Shown here: piece after piece, positions 47,792 to 60,370 of the stretch
Layout: each line of letters opens with the position of its first letter
Numbering within the stretch: the first letter of the stretch is position 1
Source: Alnus glutinosa
Taxonomy: Eukaryota > Streptophyta > Magnoliopsida > Fagales > Betulaceae
NCBI RefSeq assembly: GCF_958979055.1
Contig: NC_084887.1
Span: forward strand, 37,674,620 to 37,738,619
Reading direction: 5' to 3'
DNA length: 64,000 nt
Made by a program: the position numbers and the translations under genes
Notes under the pieces: generated by a model
Databases searched by the model: none
What the model saw: the letters and a program-made list of their open reading frames with translations, nothing else
Told to the model about the DNA's origin: nothing

Positions 47792-48640
47792 TTTAACCCA
47801 GTTCCATTTTTAACCGATGTTTCTCTTTAATTCATTGTTAACCCAGTTTTGTTTTCTCACTAATATGATGACTGTAGCAATAATTTTTGTTTAATTTATT
47901 CAAAACCAAGGCCTGGAAGCAGACTCAGAGCTATGGCTTTGGGCAAGTGGTGACGAAGGTTGTTGTGGCACAAATATGTGAGACTCTAAGAACGTGGGGT
48001 TTCAGAGCTTCAAAGACTCTGTTTGGAGGCTCTCACTCTTTCTCAACTGCCAAACATGGAAATAAGAAAAGGAAAAAAAAATTGGAGACCCAATTCAAGG
48101 AAAACCAGTATAAATTTTTTTAGAGATGAACTTACACGGCCATTTTCTCTCTCTCTCTCTCTCCCTGTGTAGATTTGTTGTCACTACTTGTTTTTGAAGA
48201 TTGAGATTAGTAGTGCTAAGGAGCTGCATGCACCTCTTTCAGATTCATAAACAACTTCCAGCAAAGACGATGACAACACACAAGCTCACTGTTTTTGTTG
48301 ATATCGTTGGTTTAAATTCAAACGAAGGGAGTATGCGTAGTGAGCTAGGGAGAGATGTTCTCTCTTTCTCAAACCAAGTCAAACAGTGTCAACTCAAAGA
48401 AAAAAAAAAAATAAATAAAAAAATATTGGTTGTGTTACTCAGTTAAAAAAAACATGTGGTTAGGTCTGAGCCTTTTATTTTTTCTACAGCAGAAGTGATG
48501 TAAATTTTGTATTTTTTAATGCGTTGAAAACATACAAAAGCTAAAGCCATAATGCTAAAGCTGAAATAAAACTGTTACAAATCTCATGTTATTCTAAAGT
48601 ATAACTATAGCAAGCTAAAGCTGTAGTCTAAAGTCAGATC
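47738..48640. other. Spacer end next to arm 2; no supported gene
   Basis: A frame at 47887-48123 (+) is open for 78 codons but starts at a non-canonical or weak position and shows no recognised domain. Simple CT repeats occur at 48148-48164. The sequence between 48.5 and 48.64 kb has repeated AGCTAAAGC words and is not shared with arm 1. Confidence 0.4.
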
Positions 48641-49679
48641 CGTCACGTAAGAAAGTACGACTAAATTACGAGTTTGCCATAAAAGTTTTTTAAGCCCACG
48701 CGATATTTATTTTAGAACTGTATTGGCGTGCAGCTGGCCTTTGGGGCCTATGATTCTATGAATCTACTCGATGCAAGTGGGTATTGACGTGAATATAATT
48801 TTTGTTTTAGGGAAATTACATTTACTATCTTCCAAAATAATAATAAAAAAGGTTTCTCTAAATCTTTTAATTTAGTTATGTGTCTTACCATTTTAGCATT
48901 AGGAATAATTACAATGTCCCATCTTGCCTTTAAAAAGATAGAAAGGCCCATAAAAATAAAAATAAAAATAAAAGGCAAAAATGCATTAAATAATTGAGAA
49001 AAAAAGATAACTCATGGCCATTTTCAATTTTTTTTTCTTTCTTTTGCCTTTGTTTTAATATATATATATGATTTTAGGAGTATTTTTATCTTTTGGGAAA
49101 TTTTTAGGGCTATATATTTGATAATGTCGAGTAATTTAAAACATGAATTAAGCATTGATTATTCCAAGATATCTTCTTTAATCGTGGAAGGACATCAAAC
49201 TTTATTCAAATCGGATTGAATGAATTTCCTCTCATTCAATCTCTGAAAGTAACATTTGTCTTTAAGCATATGAGAAATAATTTTATTTATTCAATTAAAA
49301 AATATGTGAGAATTTTTATATATATATATATTTAATTTTGAATAATTAATATTTTATCCTCCATAAAACTATCATTCAATCTATAAAATTTAACTTAATA
49401 CGTCTTAAAAAAAAATTAATTTGAAGTTTTGGTGTTAATTTGTTTCATCCGTTCAAATCAATTGTTAAATTGTATGAAAAAAAACATATGAAATGATAAA
49501 ATTATCTTATTATATGAAAAGAGAATCTTAAATTTAGAAAGGAAAAAAAAAACTTACTAACCTTGTTTTCAAATACTTCTTATGTTGATCTTCAATATCA
49601 AAAATAAATTTGCATCTAAACAAATAATTAGTCACGTTTGGCAAGGGTAAATTTGATAGTTATTGAAGGATTTACTAAA

Positions 49680-49808
49680 GAGAAATGTTAGGGTGTACAG
49701 CCTTATCCCACCTTTACTTGTGTTTATCTATTTTATTTGTTTAAAAACTAAAAACGCATTTAAGAGTGAGATGAGAGGTGTACAAGAGTGTACGCCGTAC
49801 CATTACTC
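49680..49808. mobile_element. MULE-type MITE private to arm 2, 129 bp
   Basis: TTTACTAAA at 49671-49679 and 49809-49817 is a perfect 9-bp target duplication. Arm 1 has the site once (about 23958-23970, reverse orientation). The termini GAGAAATGTTAGGGTGTAC and GAGTAATGGTACGGCGTAC (right end, reverse-complemented) are imperfect inverted repeats. Confidence 0.88.
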
Positions 49809-50613
49809 TTTACTAAATATTATTTACTCATTTCTAATTAAAGAAATGCTTAGTGTCCTACTTCCAACCCACTCTTGCCTACGTGAACCAAGCATTTTTC
49901 TTCTAACAATCAGGGGCTTTTCACATGTATTTATTTATAGAATAAAATATCTTAATTTGGCATATATTAGTTAAGAAATTATTGTTGATCTTTGCTTACG
50001 TGGTATTTTATTTTTTCATTTGTTTTCTCAAAAAGTAGAAAAAAAAAATGCTAGGTCATTTTCTTTGACATAAAAACGTCACAAAAAATGTCAATTGCAT
50101 TGAAATAGATATTGTTAACGACAATTTCATGATAACTTCTCATAAAGAAATAATCTTCATCAAATATTATAAAAATCAAATAATAATATTTAGGATAAAT
50201 ACATCGCACTCAAAGACAAATACATTAATAAATAACTCAAAACAAAAAACGCTACTCGACATTTTTTTTCAAAACGACAATAAATAAATAAATCCAGCAA
50301 ATCACATTTTATCATTTTTCGTAAATGTTACCTCTAAGTTCCACGCTGTAAAATGTTACTGCTTGGCCGGCGCACTCCAGGGAATTTCCGCATGTTTGCC
50401 CGAGTTCAGGAAGGAAAAGACTCTGCTTAATAATTAATTATCTGAAAGGTCGTGAGTCTTGCTGTCATGACCAATAGCTTCTCAGAAAAAAGGAAATTAA
50501 ATATAATAATAATAATTCGGGACTAGCTGTTTTGCTTTTTTCGGAGGACTTTGCCGGGTCAAACAAAAACACGCACATCGCCTTCAACGAACCAAGAAGA
50601 CCCTTGGCCACTC

Positions 50614-50646
<33 letters not shown>

Positions 50647-50785
50647 CGAAACACAACCCTCCTTAAATACAAAACCCCCCATTTCGATATTTTTCAAGTT
50701 CAAATTCCTGCATTAGCTTTATCCTCCTCCCTTTTGCAGTTTCTCCTTCGTCTGGGTTTCTGAAATTCTGTTCCTGCAGGCAGCC

Positions 50786-50835
50786 ATGGGAACTCAAGCT
50801 CCGACCGACCAGAAGTCATATGACCGCCCTGATGT

Positions 50836-50874
<39 letters not shown>

Positions 50875-53800
50875 AAAGGTTCTTAAATTTTCGAAAAGTT
50901 GTTGGAGTTTTGTATATATTTAGCTTTTTCTTTCTATTATCTTTTTAAAATTTCTCTTTACGTTTTTGTCCCGAGTATTCCATTTGATTTACATATATGG
51001 TCCATTTGTTTTACTTATAACACAAAGGAAATAGAATGAAAATATAGGGATCGTAATTTTTGTCCAATAATTAGAAAATCCCGCTACGATGAAAATGCGA
51101 GCTATTATTTAAATTAACAAATTTAATTTCTCCTTTGTTCTTGCTTTGTAATTAGATAATGTCTCTTTTCCTGGTCATTAATTTTCCGAGTATCTGAAAT
51201 GATATTTAGAACAAAAGGATTTCTTTTTCCTCCTCCTCTTTTCCTTTGTGATTGTGGGGGTAATGAATCTGGTTTAGAGCATCACTAACAAAATAACTAA
51301 ATGTTCGTAATAATCAAATTTTAATATTATTGGTCATTTTTCATCTCGAGCAGAATAGACAGAAGTGTATTAAATATTCACACTACAAATAATTCTTTAT
51401 TCTTTATTGTTTTTTAAATAATTCTTTATTTAAAAAACATTATTTAAAAAATTACAATTTATCCAAATATGTCATAAAGTAGATAATTATACTTTTTCAA
51501 CAACTATATTGATTAATTATCGTTAGAAATGCTCTAAACAAATGGCCAAAAGAGTACACTCGGATAGAGGAGGATCCACAACCACAAGTTGTGATCTAGA
51601 TTCAAACCTTTTCCTTACGGCACCTTAATTTCAACGTTTTGATTTTTGTCACAACCCCCTACTAATAAAATCGGAAACTACTACGCTATGGGTTCACGCG
51701 TGGACCCCACGTGTGCCGACGTGATGTGCGGATCCCCCATGTGCTAAAAAAACTCTATTTGATTATAGTATACAGAGAATGTTCTTTGTCGTATCCTAGC
51801 AATGGCTTTAGACTCTGTTAATTATGTTTTAAAACCGGGTCATTCAGTTAGGCCTGCCGGATTTTAAATTTTAATAAGCCCGTGATTTTGGAAAAACTCG
51901 GTTTCTCTCACGGTGGATATACTTAACTCCGTGTGCCTTGAGTTGATAAGTCTTGAACTCCTCAGGTCAACATGAATAGACCAATAATTCTTTTTCAAAT
52001 TCACGTGACAGTATCTTAATGGGAGAAAATATTAAATAACAAAATTTGAATGGTAAATTTATTTATTTAGTGGCTGACGTAATAAGTATCGCATGAAGTG
52101 TCATATTATTTTGTAAGAGACTTCTAGTAAAAGAAACTTGAAGAAGAGGTGCACCAAAATACTCCGGGGACAGTTACTAGGTTGGTTGAGTGGAAATGTG
52201 ATTGGAGGCCAGTGATCTACAATCTTTAAGGAGCTGGGCCCATAAATTGAGGATGTGGGGGTTCATGCATAAGCAGCCAATGGAGACTCAGAACACCATG
52301 GACCTGCCAAAATGAGTGTTGAATGAGTTTGAACAAGCCAATGGTTTGGTTGGCTTGGATAGGTCCCAAATAAGATGCCACTTTTTGAATATTAGGACAC
52401 TTTGGAAATAAACTATGCGGCGGTATACCTCTGCCCTCAAACAAGTTGACAATTTGTAATGGTCTTTTTTGTTTCTCGAAAGATTTGGGAAATACCCACT
52501 ATCACCATTCATTAAAATGACATACCAAAATAACCTAGGACTTTGATGATAATTTACCTTATAGACCCCTCCAGCACAAAGGAAGATCGTGTAAGAATGA
52601 GTTCCAATTTGAAAGGAAACAAAAGGCAAGCATTGATGAAGTTCACCAACGTTTCCTTTTGATTATTGATTGATGTTCACCAATTTCAGTTCTATTGGAC
52701 TCAGTTATCTAGCTATTATAAAAAGCTGTCATTTTTTCTAGGTTTTTCTAGTTCAAAATTGCTTGTTTTTTTTTATTTCATTACTGGAATTGTGTTTACA
52801 TTGTCATTGATACTGAAGAAAAATTGTTAAATTATCAATTGCAGTATGATGAGCAATTAGCGAAGCAAAAGGCAATCGACGATTGGCTTCCGATTACTTC
52901 GTCCAGGAATGCAAAATGGTGGTATTCAGCTTTCCACAATGTCACAGCCATGGTTGGAGCTGGTGTCCTCAGTCTCCCTTACGCCATGTCAGAGCTCGGA
53001 TGGTATGTTTACATCATAATTTCATAGGATATAAAATTGCTTCATAAAATGTATTCTAGGAGATCAACACAAAGACATCTCTGTTTTTTTTTTTTTTTTT
53101 TTTTTTTTTTCCAAATGGAAACTCGCCAATATGCATTGATATTTCTGTATAGAATTGGACATGAACTTACGCATGTTTCTCCATCTTTGATTTCAGGGGT
53201 CCTGGTGTGGTCATTCTGATATTGTCATGGATAATCACTCTGTACACTCTATGGCAAATGGTTGAAATGCATGAAATGGTTCCTGGAAAACGGTTTGATA
53301 GGTACCATGAGCTGGGTCAGCATGCCTTTGGTAAAAAGCTCGGCCTTTGGATTGTGGTACCCCAGCAGCTCATTTGTGAAGTAGGCGTGGACATTGTGTA
53401 TATGGTCACGGGTGGGAAATCGCTGCAGAAGTTTCATAATAGTGTCTGTCCAGATTGTAAAAACATCAAATTAACATATTTCATTATGATCTTTGCCTCC
53501 GTTCACTTTGTGCTCTCCCACCTCCCCAACTTCAACTCCATCTCCGGCGTCTCTTTGGCCGCAGCAGTCATGTCCTTAAGTTACTCTACCATCGCTTGGG
53601 GAGCTTCTGTTGACAAAGGTGTTCAGCCAAATGTTGAATACGGCTACAAAGCCAAGTCTACTTCCGGAACAGTCTTCAACTTCCTTAGTGCCTTGGGGGA
53701 TGTGGCTTTTGCCTATGCTGGGCACAATGTGGTGTTAGAGATCCAGGCAACAATCCCATCTACACCCGAAAAGCCGTCTAAAGGTCCGATGTGGAAAGGA

Positions 53801-54817
53801 GTTTTGGTTGCCTATATAGTTGTGGCTTTGTGCTACTTCCCTGTTGCTCTGATCGGTTATTGGGTGTTTGGAAATTCAGTACAAGATAATATTCTCATCT
53901 CATTGGAGAAGCCTAGGTGGCTTATCGCAATGGCTAACATGTTTGTTGTCGTCCATGTTATTGGAAGCTATCAGGTGATGTTCAAACTCCGAAGTCCAAT
54001 ATATACTTTTTGGTCTGTCACATATTTACTGAGATTGATAAAATTTTGCTTTCATCTTTTAATGCAGATATATGCAATGCCAGTGTTTGACATGATAGAA
54101 ACTCTATTGGTAAAGAAATTACATTTCAAGCCGAGTATGGCTCTTCGTTTCATTTCACGCAATGTCTATGTGGGTAAGTAAAACTCCTGCTTTCCATCTG
54201 CCAAGGTTGTGAGATGACAAACCACTGGTTGGTTTGAACATAAGTCGATAAAACATGTTTTTTTTCTGTTGCAGCATTCACTATGTTCGTTGCCATTACC
54301 TTCCCTTTCTTTGGTGCTCTTCTTGGATTTTTTGGAGGATTGGCTTTTGCCCCAACTACATACTTCGTAAGCCACATCCTTCCTTTGATACTTACGCGGC
54401 TTACGCCATTCTTAATTGCCATCCTAGAAAATAGACTTCTAATCATCGCTGTCTCTCGTTCTTTGAATTCCTCTGCAGCTCCCTTGCATCATGTGGCTTT
54501 CCATCTACAAACCAAGGAAGTTCGGCTTATCTTGGTGGACTAACTGGGTATGTGCAGCTTTTTTCATGTTTCATTGTCTTTTGATTTGCTTAGGAACTTA
54601 AGTTTAATGTTAAATCACCGCTTGTCCTAAAAGCTTAAGTTGATAAGAAATAATGAATTTAATCATTCAATTAATATTCTAACATTCCGTTGTTCTTATT
54701 TGTGTTCAACAATTTCAGATATGCATCGTACTCGGTGTTCTGTTGATGATTTTATCACCTATTGGGGGATTGAGGAGTATCATAGTCCAAGCCAAGACTT
54801 ACAAATTTTACAATTAA
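50786..54817 (+). CDS. LHT1: LHT1-type lysine/histidine amino-acid transporter (gene B)
   Basis: Exons are 50786-50833, 52845-53002, 53197-53974, 54068-54173, 54275-54366, 54479-54547 and 54719-54817, giving 449 codons plus stop and the same exon sizes as A. The protein begins [16 protein letters not shown] and then [15 protein letters not shown]. Exon 3 carries [62 protein letters not shown] and [12 protein letters not shown]; exon 4 has [18 protein letters not shown]; the end is [17 protein letters not shown]. About ten membrane spans are expected for this AAAP family. It should work as a plasma-membrane proton-coupled importer of amino acids. No frame damage was seen. The leader has a TC microsatellite (50620-50644), and intron 1 (2.0 kb) starts with another. 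The donor GTCAGT is slightly non-canonical but shared with A. Confidence 0.93.
50839..50871 (+). repeat. CT microsatellite beside the gene B exon 1 donor
   Basis: The CT run begins about five bases into intron 1, so the pyrimidine tract lies at the 5' rather than the 3' end of the intron. It is shared in position with gene A and absent from gene C, whose intron 1 is only 246 bp. Confidence 0.9.
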
Positions 54818-55270
54818 GTCATGCATCTTCGTATGCCAAACAAGTACACTGAGTCACTGCAACTACGATCTTATGGATACAAGGGTAGCCATTGATGCTG
54901 CTGCTGTCATCTTTAGAAAGTGGAGCATTGATACACTGCTTTTTCTGTGGAGAAGGAAATTTGGCTCGATGGAACCAGACTCAAAGAGAAATTCTTATAG
55001 GCTCTCACTATTTTCTTTGTGATTTTGCTTTGTATGGGTATACGTATCACCCTTCTTGCTGTGATTGTTTTTGCTTTTGTGAAGTGGGTATAGGTGTTAC
55101 ATGTTTATTAAATGCAACTATATATAAGAACGAATTTGAGCATAATATTGTTCTTGGAGCTCATGTGCCTTTAGTCCAGCCTTCTTGCTCTCTTCGGCTG
55201 AATGCTTTGTTGCAGCAGTCTGGCATTTGTAGTGTGGTGTTACCTTCTGATGCAGGACAAACCCATAAAG

Positions 55271-55373
55271 TGAGAAGAGAGTGAAAGAGAGAAGAAGCAG
55301 AGAAGAGAAGTCAAGGAGAGAAGAGAGAAGCTCGGGAAAGAGAGGGAAAGAGAGAGAATTAGGGGGGAGAAGA
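55271..55373 (+). repeat. Purine-rich tract downstream of gene B
   Basis: About 100 bp that is almost all A and G on the plus strand (GAGAAGAGAGAAG-type words). The mirror tract downstream of gene A (18880-18975) is pyrimidine-rich on the plus strand, so it is conserved in both arms. Confidence 0.8.
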
Positions 55374-55857
55374 AGACAAATCCATTTCTAAAAGATTATT
55401 CATCAAAAACTCCTAATTACAACAGAAAATTATGCTTAAAGAGACTAAACCCTAACCCTAGCACAGTGGCCATTTAATAACTTAATTGCCTAACATAATT
55501 TTATTCACTTACCTAACATAACCTGAGACACTGACTTTTTTCATTTTTTATTGAATGACAACAAGTCAACAATAAGGAACTCATAAAAATTAACTAAAAC
55601 ATAAACTAATACACCAAACTAAAACTTAAATAAAAATTAAAAATCTTACTATTGCGTTCCGTATCACCTTCTTTTGCAATACATTTCGTTATTTTTTATG
55701 ATTTGGCTCATAAATTTTTGCGGAAATTTTAGTTACCCCCTCAAACTGTTATGACTTTTGAAATGTCGTCTTTAAACTATCAAAAGTTGCAATGTGTGTG
55801 TTCGATATTTCATCTCCTTTCAATCCCTCTTAACGTTATGGTTTTTGTTTTAATACA

Positions 55858-56637
55858 AAGATTAAAAATCTTTATTAGTACATGTGATTTAGAAACTTTA
55901 TTTTTTACCCATGTGCTTTCATTAGTATTGCAGATGGTACCTATGGTTTGGAAAAAGATGGAATTAATACCTCCGTTAGTTTTTCCGTCCAAAAACTAAC
56001 AGTTGAACACGTGTCAACTCTTGAGAGTAGACACGTGTCATAATGTAAAAAAATTAAAAAAAAAAAAAAAGCAAAAAACAAAAAGTAAGAAACTTCAAAA
56101 ATTAATAAAAATTGAAAAAAATAAAACTTTTTTTTTTAATAAAAAAGTATTAAAAACTTTGAAAATAAATAAAAGAAGAAGGGTGACCGAACCATCCCTG
56201 TGGCCCATGAGAGTGGTTCGGCCACTCCCGAAGGCCAAACACCCCATTTTTATTTTTTCTTTTGGCTCTTGGGGTTGGCTCCAAGGGCCATGGACAACCT
56301 CTCTTCCTCTTCTTTTTCTTTTTTTTTTTTCAAATTTTTTAAAAGTTTTTAGTACTTTTATTTTTTTTAAAAGTTTTATTATTCTCAACTTTTCAATTTT
56401 TTTTTATTAAATTTTTAATGTTTTTATTTTTAATTTTTTTACATTACGACACGTTTCTACTCTCAGGAGTTGACACATGTCCAACCATTAATTTTTAGAC
56501 GGAAAAACTAACAGAGGTATCAATTCTTTCTTTTTCCAAACCACATGCATAAACCATTTGCGATACGAGTAAAAGTATAGGAATAAAAAATAAAATTTCC
56601 AAATTACACGTACCAATAGCAATAAGATGTTTAACCC
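55858..56637. mobile_element. Inverted-repeat element in arm 2 (partner of 17681-18413)
   Basis: Same element as in arm 1, in reverse orientation. It has ACACGTGTC blocks and GGTTCGGCCACTCCC-type GC-richer tracts in the centre, and its outer termini are more degraded than those in arm 1. Confidence 0.8.
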
Positions 56638-57833
56638 TTTAACCCTTAATATAATTGCAAACAGATACCTCTTCAATGATAAATAACAAATAAAGTTTGA
56701 CTGTTTCACTGCCGGCCACAATTTTCCTTACGATTTCATCATTTGCAGTGCTGTATTTTTTATTATTCTATTATTTTTTATTTTTTCTACATTTTTTCTT
56801 GGTGCAGTTAGGCTATGAAACATGAACTCCCACCTTGCCACCAACAAGCAGACCATCTCCTATTTGCTCTCACGGTAATAATTACAGGAAAACAAATAAT
56901 GATTAGTCTAGGTAATGAGCACCAATAACTGATCACTCTGCATATCTTGTAAAGACATGACTATTTCAAGGCCTCCAACAATTTCCCAAAAGATTTACCC
57001 TTGGCAGGAAGGTACGGAACTCCAAATTTCAGCCTATTAAATTGACATGGGTTTAAAAATGCATGTATTTTTTTAAAAAAATACATGTGAGAAATTACCT
57101 ACATTCTAAACACATCAATTTAATAATTTGAGTTGGATGAGTTTGGAAGAAAACTTTGCCCATTTAATGCTACAAAAATTTCACGCCCATGTACGGCCGA
57201 CTGCTTAATTAGAAGCCACTCATGTGAAAGATTGAAGGTCTTAGAATAATGGAAAAAATTGCACATAATTAGCCTTGGTTAGATGAATTCAAATCTTCAG
57301 CAATTTGCTATCTTGGCAGTAAATGTGAGAAAACCTTTAAAAAGTCTATCTGCTCGAAATTTGTTTAACTATGTAGACTCTGTAGAAGCTATTTCATTTA
57401 CTGTCTAAATTACTAGTAATCAAGACAGTAAAATTGTTAGAATCTCTTTCCTCGCAAATTGAGCCAACAAATGTTGGGACGGCACATGCACAAAATGTTG
57501 GACGCAACTCATCGAATTAAACCAAACAACATTGGAAATTAAGACCAAAGTTAGTCTAGTGAGCTTGTTCTAATGTCATGCTTTAGCCATTGGACAATAA
57601 TTACTCTACGTGAACTTAATTAAATAAATGTGTCAAACAAAAATGTCACCTTCAACAGCTCTCTCTCGCTTCTTTCTATGGCATCCAGGGGGCAGGGCGG
57701 AGTTTTCTTGACATTCATAGAAACTCTTGGTCTTTGCAGTGTTCAAATTGCTTATATATATAGTTTTTTTTTTCCTTTTCTGTTTCATGTTTCATCTTCT
57801 TCTACAGAACTGTGAAGTGTTCTATGTGCTACA

Positions 57834-60370
57834 ATGGGCGTGGAAGCTACTGTTGATGACAATTTGAATACCGCCAACAATGTAAGCCCCTGTGTGTGTG
57901 TGTGGACTGGACAATATTAATAAGCCATAGAGGACCACTGCCTGCGATCCTGCTTTGTGAAATTTTTCCACGAAACTCCACCAATATCCATGCTTTAATA
58001 TGCAGAAACAAAGATGTGTCATTATAAATAATCTTATTTTATTCTTCTTGTTGATGGGGTGGAAGGGTGATTGGGGTTGTTTTGGCTTTTGGACGTTGCT
58101 GAAGAGATTTGCTGTCATTAATTACAGACAGATGGATATACAAAAGAGCAGAAGGAGATCGACGATTGGCTTCCAATTACATCTTCGAGGAACGCAAAAT
58201 GGTGGTACTCAGCTTTCCACAATGTCACTGCCATGGTTGGAGCAGGTGTCTTAAGCCTTCCATATGCCATGGCGAATCTAGGCTGGTATACCCAAAACAA
58301 AGCAACAATCTCAATAATGCCTAGTTCTTATCATATTCTAAAACTGCCTTACTGATTCTTATATATATTCCTAGTGTACACCATAGCAATCAGGCGGCTA
58401 TCCCAATTTCAGTAGAATTTCATTATGCATAGAATGCTATGAACTACTTGGAATAGAAAATCGACTGAGGATACTTGCAATTCAGACCCCATTAGTTTCT
58501 TTGCTCTTAAAACAGTACCTTGATGCTCCCACTATTTTTTCTGCTAGAATATAGAATATATGATATGGTATATATTCCTTATAAGATATTTACCTTTAAA
58601 ATTGATTGTAATCTGGTTTGATTACCATACTTATCTTTATTTTTACCTACCCAAATTCTCCTATAAATATGAGTACTTTTTGTACTGTGAATATCATCAT
58701 AGAATAAGAGCAAGATGTAGCCCTTTTGGCTCTTCTCTAGTGGTGGACATAGGTGTCTAACACAAAACCTGTTTTCTCTCTTTCTTTTGCTTTTCTAATT
58801 AATTTCCATTTCATTTTAAGTTTCTTCATTTTCCATCTTTGATTTCAGGGGTCCTGGTGTAGTCATTCTGATACTGTCATGGGTAATCACTTTGTACACT
58901 CTATGGCAAATGGTTGAAATGCATGAAATGGTTCCTGGAAAACGGTTTGATAGGTACCATGAGCTGGGTCAGCAAGCCTTTGGTGAAAAGCTCGGCCTTT
59001 GGATTGTGGTACCCCAACAGCTCATTTGCGAAGTAGGCGTGGACATTGTGTATATGGTCACCGGAGGAAAATCACTGCAGAAGTTCCATGATACTGTCTG
59101 TCCAGATTGTAAAAGCATCAAATTAACATATTTCATTATGATCTTTGCCTCCGTTCACTTTGTGCTCTCCCACCTCCCTAACTTCAACTCCATCTCTGGC
59201 GTCTCTTTGGCCGCAGCAGTCATGTCCTTAAGTTACTCTACCATCGCCTGGGGAGCTTCTGTTGACAAAGGTGTTCAGCCAAATGTTGAATTCGGCTACA
59301 AAGCCAAGTCTACTTCCGGAACATTCTTCAACTTCCTTAGTGCCTTGGGGGATGTGGCTTTTGCCTATGCTGGGCACAATGTGGTGTTAGAGATCCAGGC
59401 AACAATCCCATCTACACCCGAAAAGCCATCTAAAGGTCCGATGTGGAAAGGAGTTTTGGTTGCCTATATAGTTGTGGCTTTGTGCTACTTCCCTGTTGCT
59501 CTGATCGGTTATTGGGTGTTTGGAAATTCAGTACAAGATAATATTCTCATCTCATTGGAGAAGCCTAGGTGGCTTATCGCAATGGCTAACATGTTTGTTG
59601 TCATCCATGTTATTGGAAGCTATCAGGTGATGTTCAAACTCCAAAGTCCAATATGTACTTTTTGGTCTGTCAGATATTTACTAGGATTTATCAAGTTTTG
59701 CTTTCATATGTTAATGCAGATATATGCAATGCCAGTGTTTGACATGATAGAAACTCTATTGGTAAAGAAATTACGTTTCAAGCCGAGTATGGCTCTTCGT
59801 TTCATTTCACGCAATATATATGTGGGTAAGTAAAACTCCTGCTTTCCATCTGCCAAGGTTGTGGGATGACAAACCACTGGTTGGGTTGAACGTAAGTTGA
59901 TAAAACATGTTTTTTTTCTGTTGCAGCATTCACTATGTTCGTTGCCATTACCTTCCCTTTCTTTGGTGCTCTTCTTGGATTTTTTGGAGGATTGGCTTTT
60001 GCCCCAACTACATACTTCGTAAGCCACATCCTTCCTTGATACTTACGCCGCCATCCTATAAAATAGACTTCTAATAATCGCAGTCTCTCGTTCTTTTAAT
60101 TCCTCTGCAGCTCCCTTGCATCATGTGGCTTGCCATCTGCAAACCAAGGAAGTTCGGCTTTTCTTGGTGGACTAACTGGGTATGTGCAACTTTTTTCATG
60201 TCTCAGTCTTTTGATTAATTTGCTTAGGAACTTAAGTTTAGTTGATCTTTATTTGGGTTCAACAATTTCAGATATGCATCGTACTTGGTGTTCTGTTGAT
60301 GGTTTTATCACCTATTGGAGGATTGAGGAGTATCATAATTAATGCCAAGACTTATAAATTTTACAATTAA
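57834..60370 (+). CDS. LHT1: LHT1-type amino-acid transporter, mosaic gene C
   Basis: Exons are 57834-57881, 58128-58285, 58849-59626, 59720-59825, 59927-60018, 60111-60179 and 60272-60370, again 449 codons plus stop with GT-AG junctions. The N-terminus [16 protein letters not shown] and the start of exon 2 ([14 protein letters not shown]) differ from A and B. Exon 2 is only about 77% identical to B (36 differences in 158 bp), while exon 3 onward is nearly identical (about seven amino-acid changes in 259 codons, e.g. [20 protein letters not shown]). The change occurs in intron 2 close to 58826-58848. Intron 1 is 246 bp (2 kb in A and B) and intron 2 is 563 bp (194 bp in B). All transporter motifs are present and the frame is intact, so a working amino acid/proton symporter is likely, under a promoter unrelated to A and B. 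Confidence 0.92.

Larger units (their letters stand above)
48641..57230 (-). repeat. Arm 2 of the large inverted duplication (with gene B)
   Basis: Inverted partner of 16660-35667. It lacks the LINE, the MULEs and most MITEs of arm 1 and so preserves their empty target sites. Its own private insertions include the 129-bp MITE at 49680-49808, a roughly 66-bp hairpin element at about 49840-49907, and about 350 bp in the promoter region of gene B (roughly 50150-50510). Confidence 0.9.
54818..57833. other. 3' flank of gene B and outer end of arm 2
   Basis: It contains the 3' untranslated region of B, a 95-bp block (about 55161-55255) not present downstream of A, a purine-rich tract (55271-55373), the arm 2 copy of the inverted-repeat element (about 55858-56637) and, after the arm ends at about 57230, roughly 600 bp of unduplicated sequence that serves as the upstream region of gene C. 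TATATATATAG at about 57753 is a possible TATA box for C. Confidence 0.6.

Noticed and set aside
47887..48123. 78-codon plus-strand frame
   Set aside because: It ends in a Lys-rich low-complexity tail over an A-run, with no recognisable domain and no clear ATG context. Kept only as a remark in the spacer entry.
54892..55284. 130-codon frame behind gene B
   Set aside because: It lies in the 3' flank. The matching region of gene A has a shorter, interrupted frame on the corresponding strand, and no domain is recognisable.
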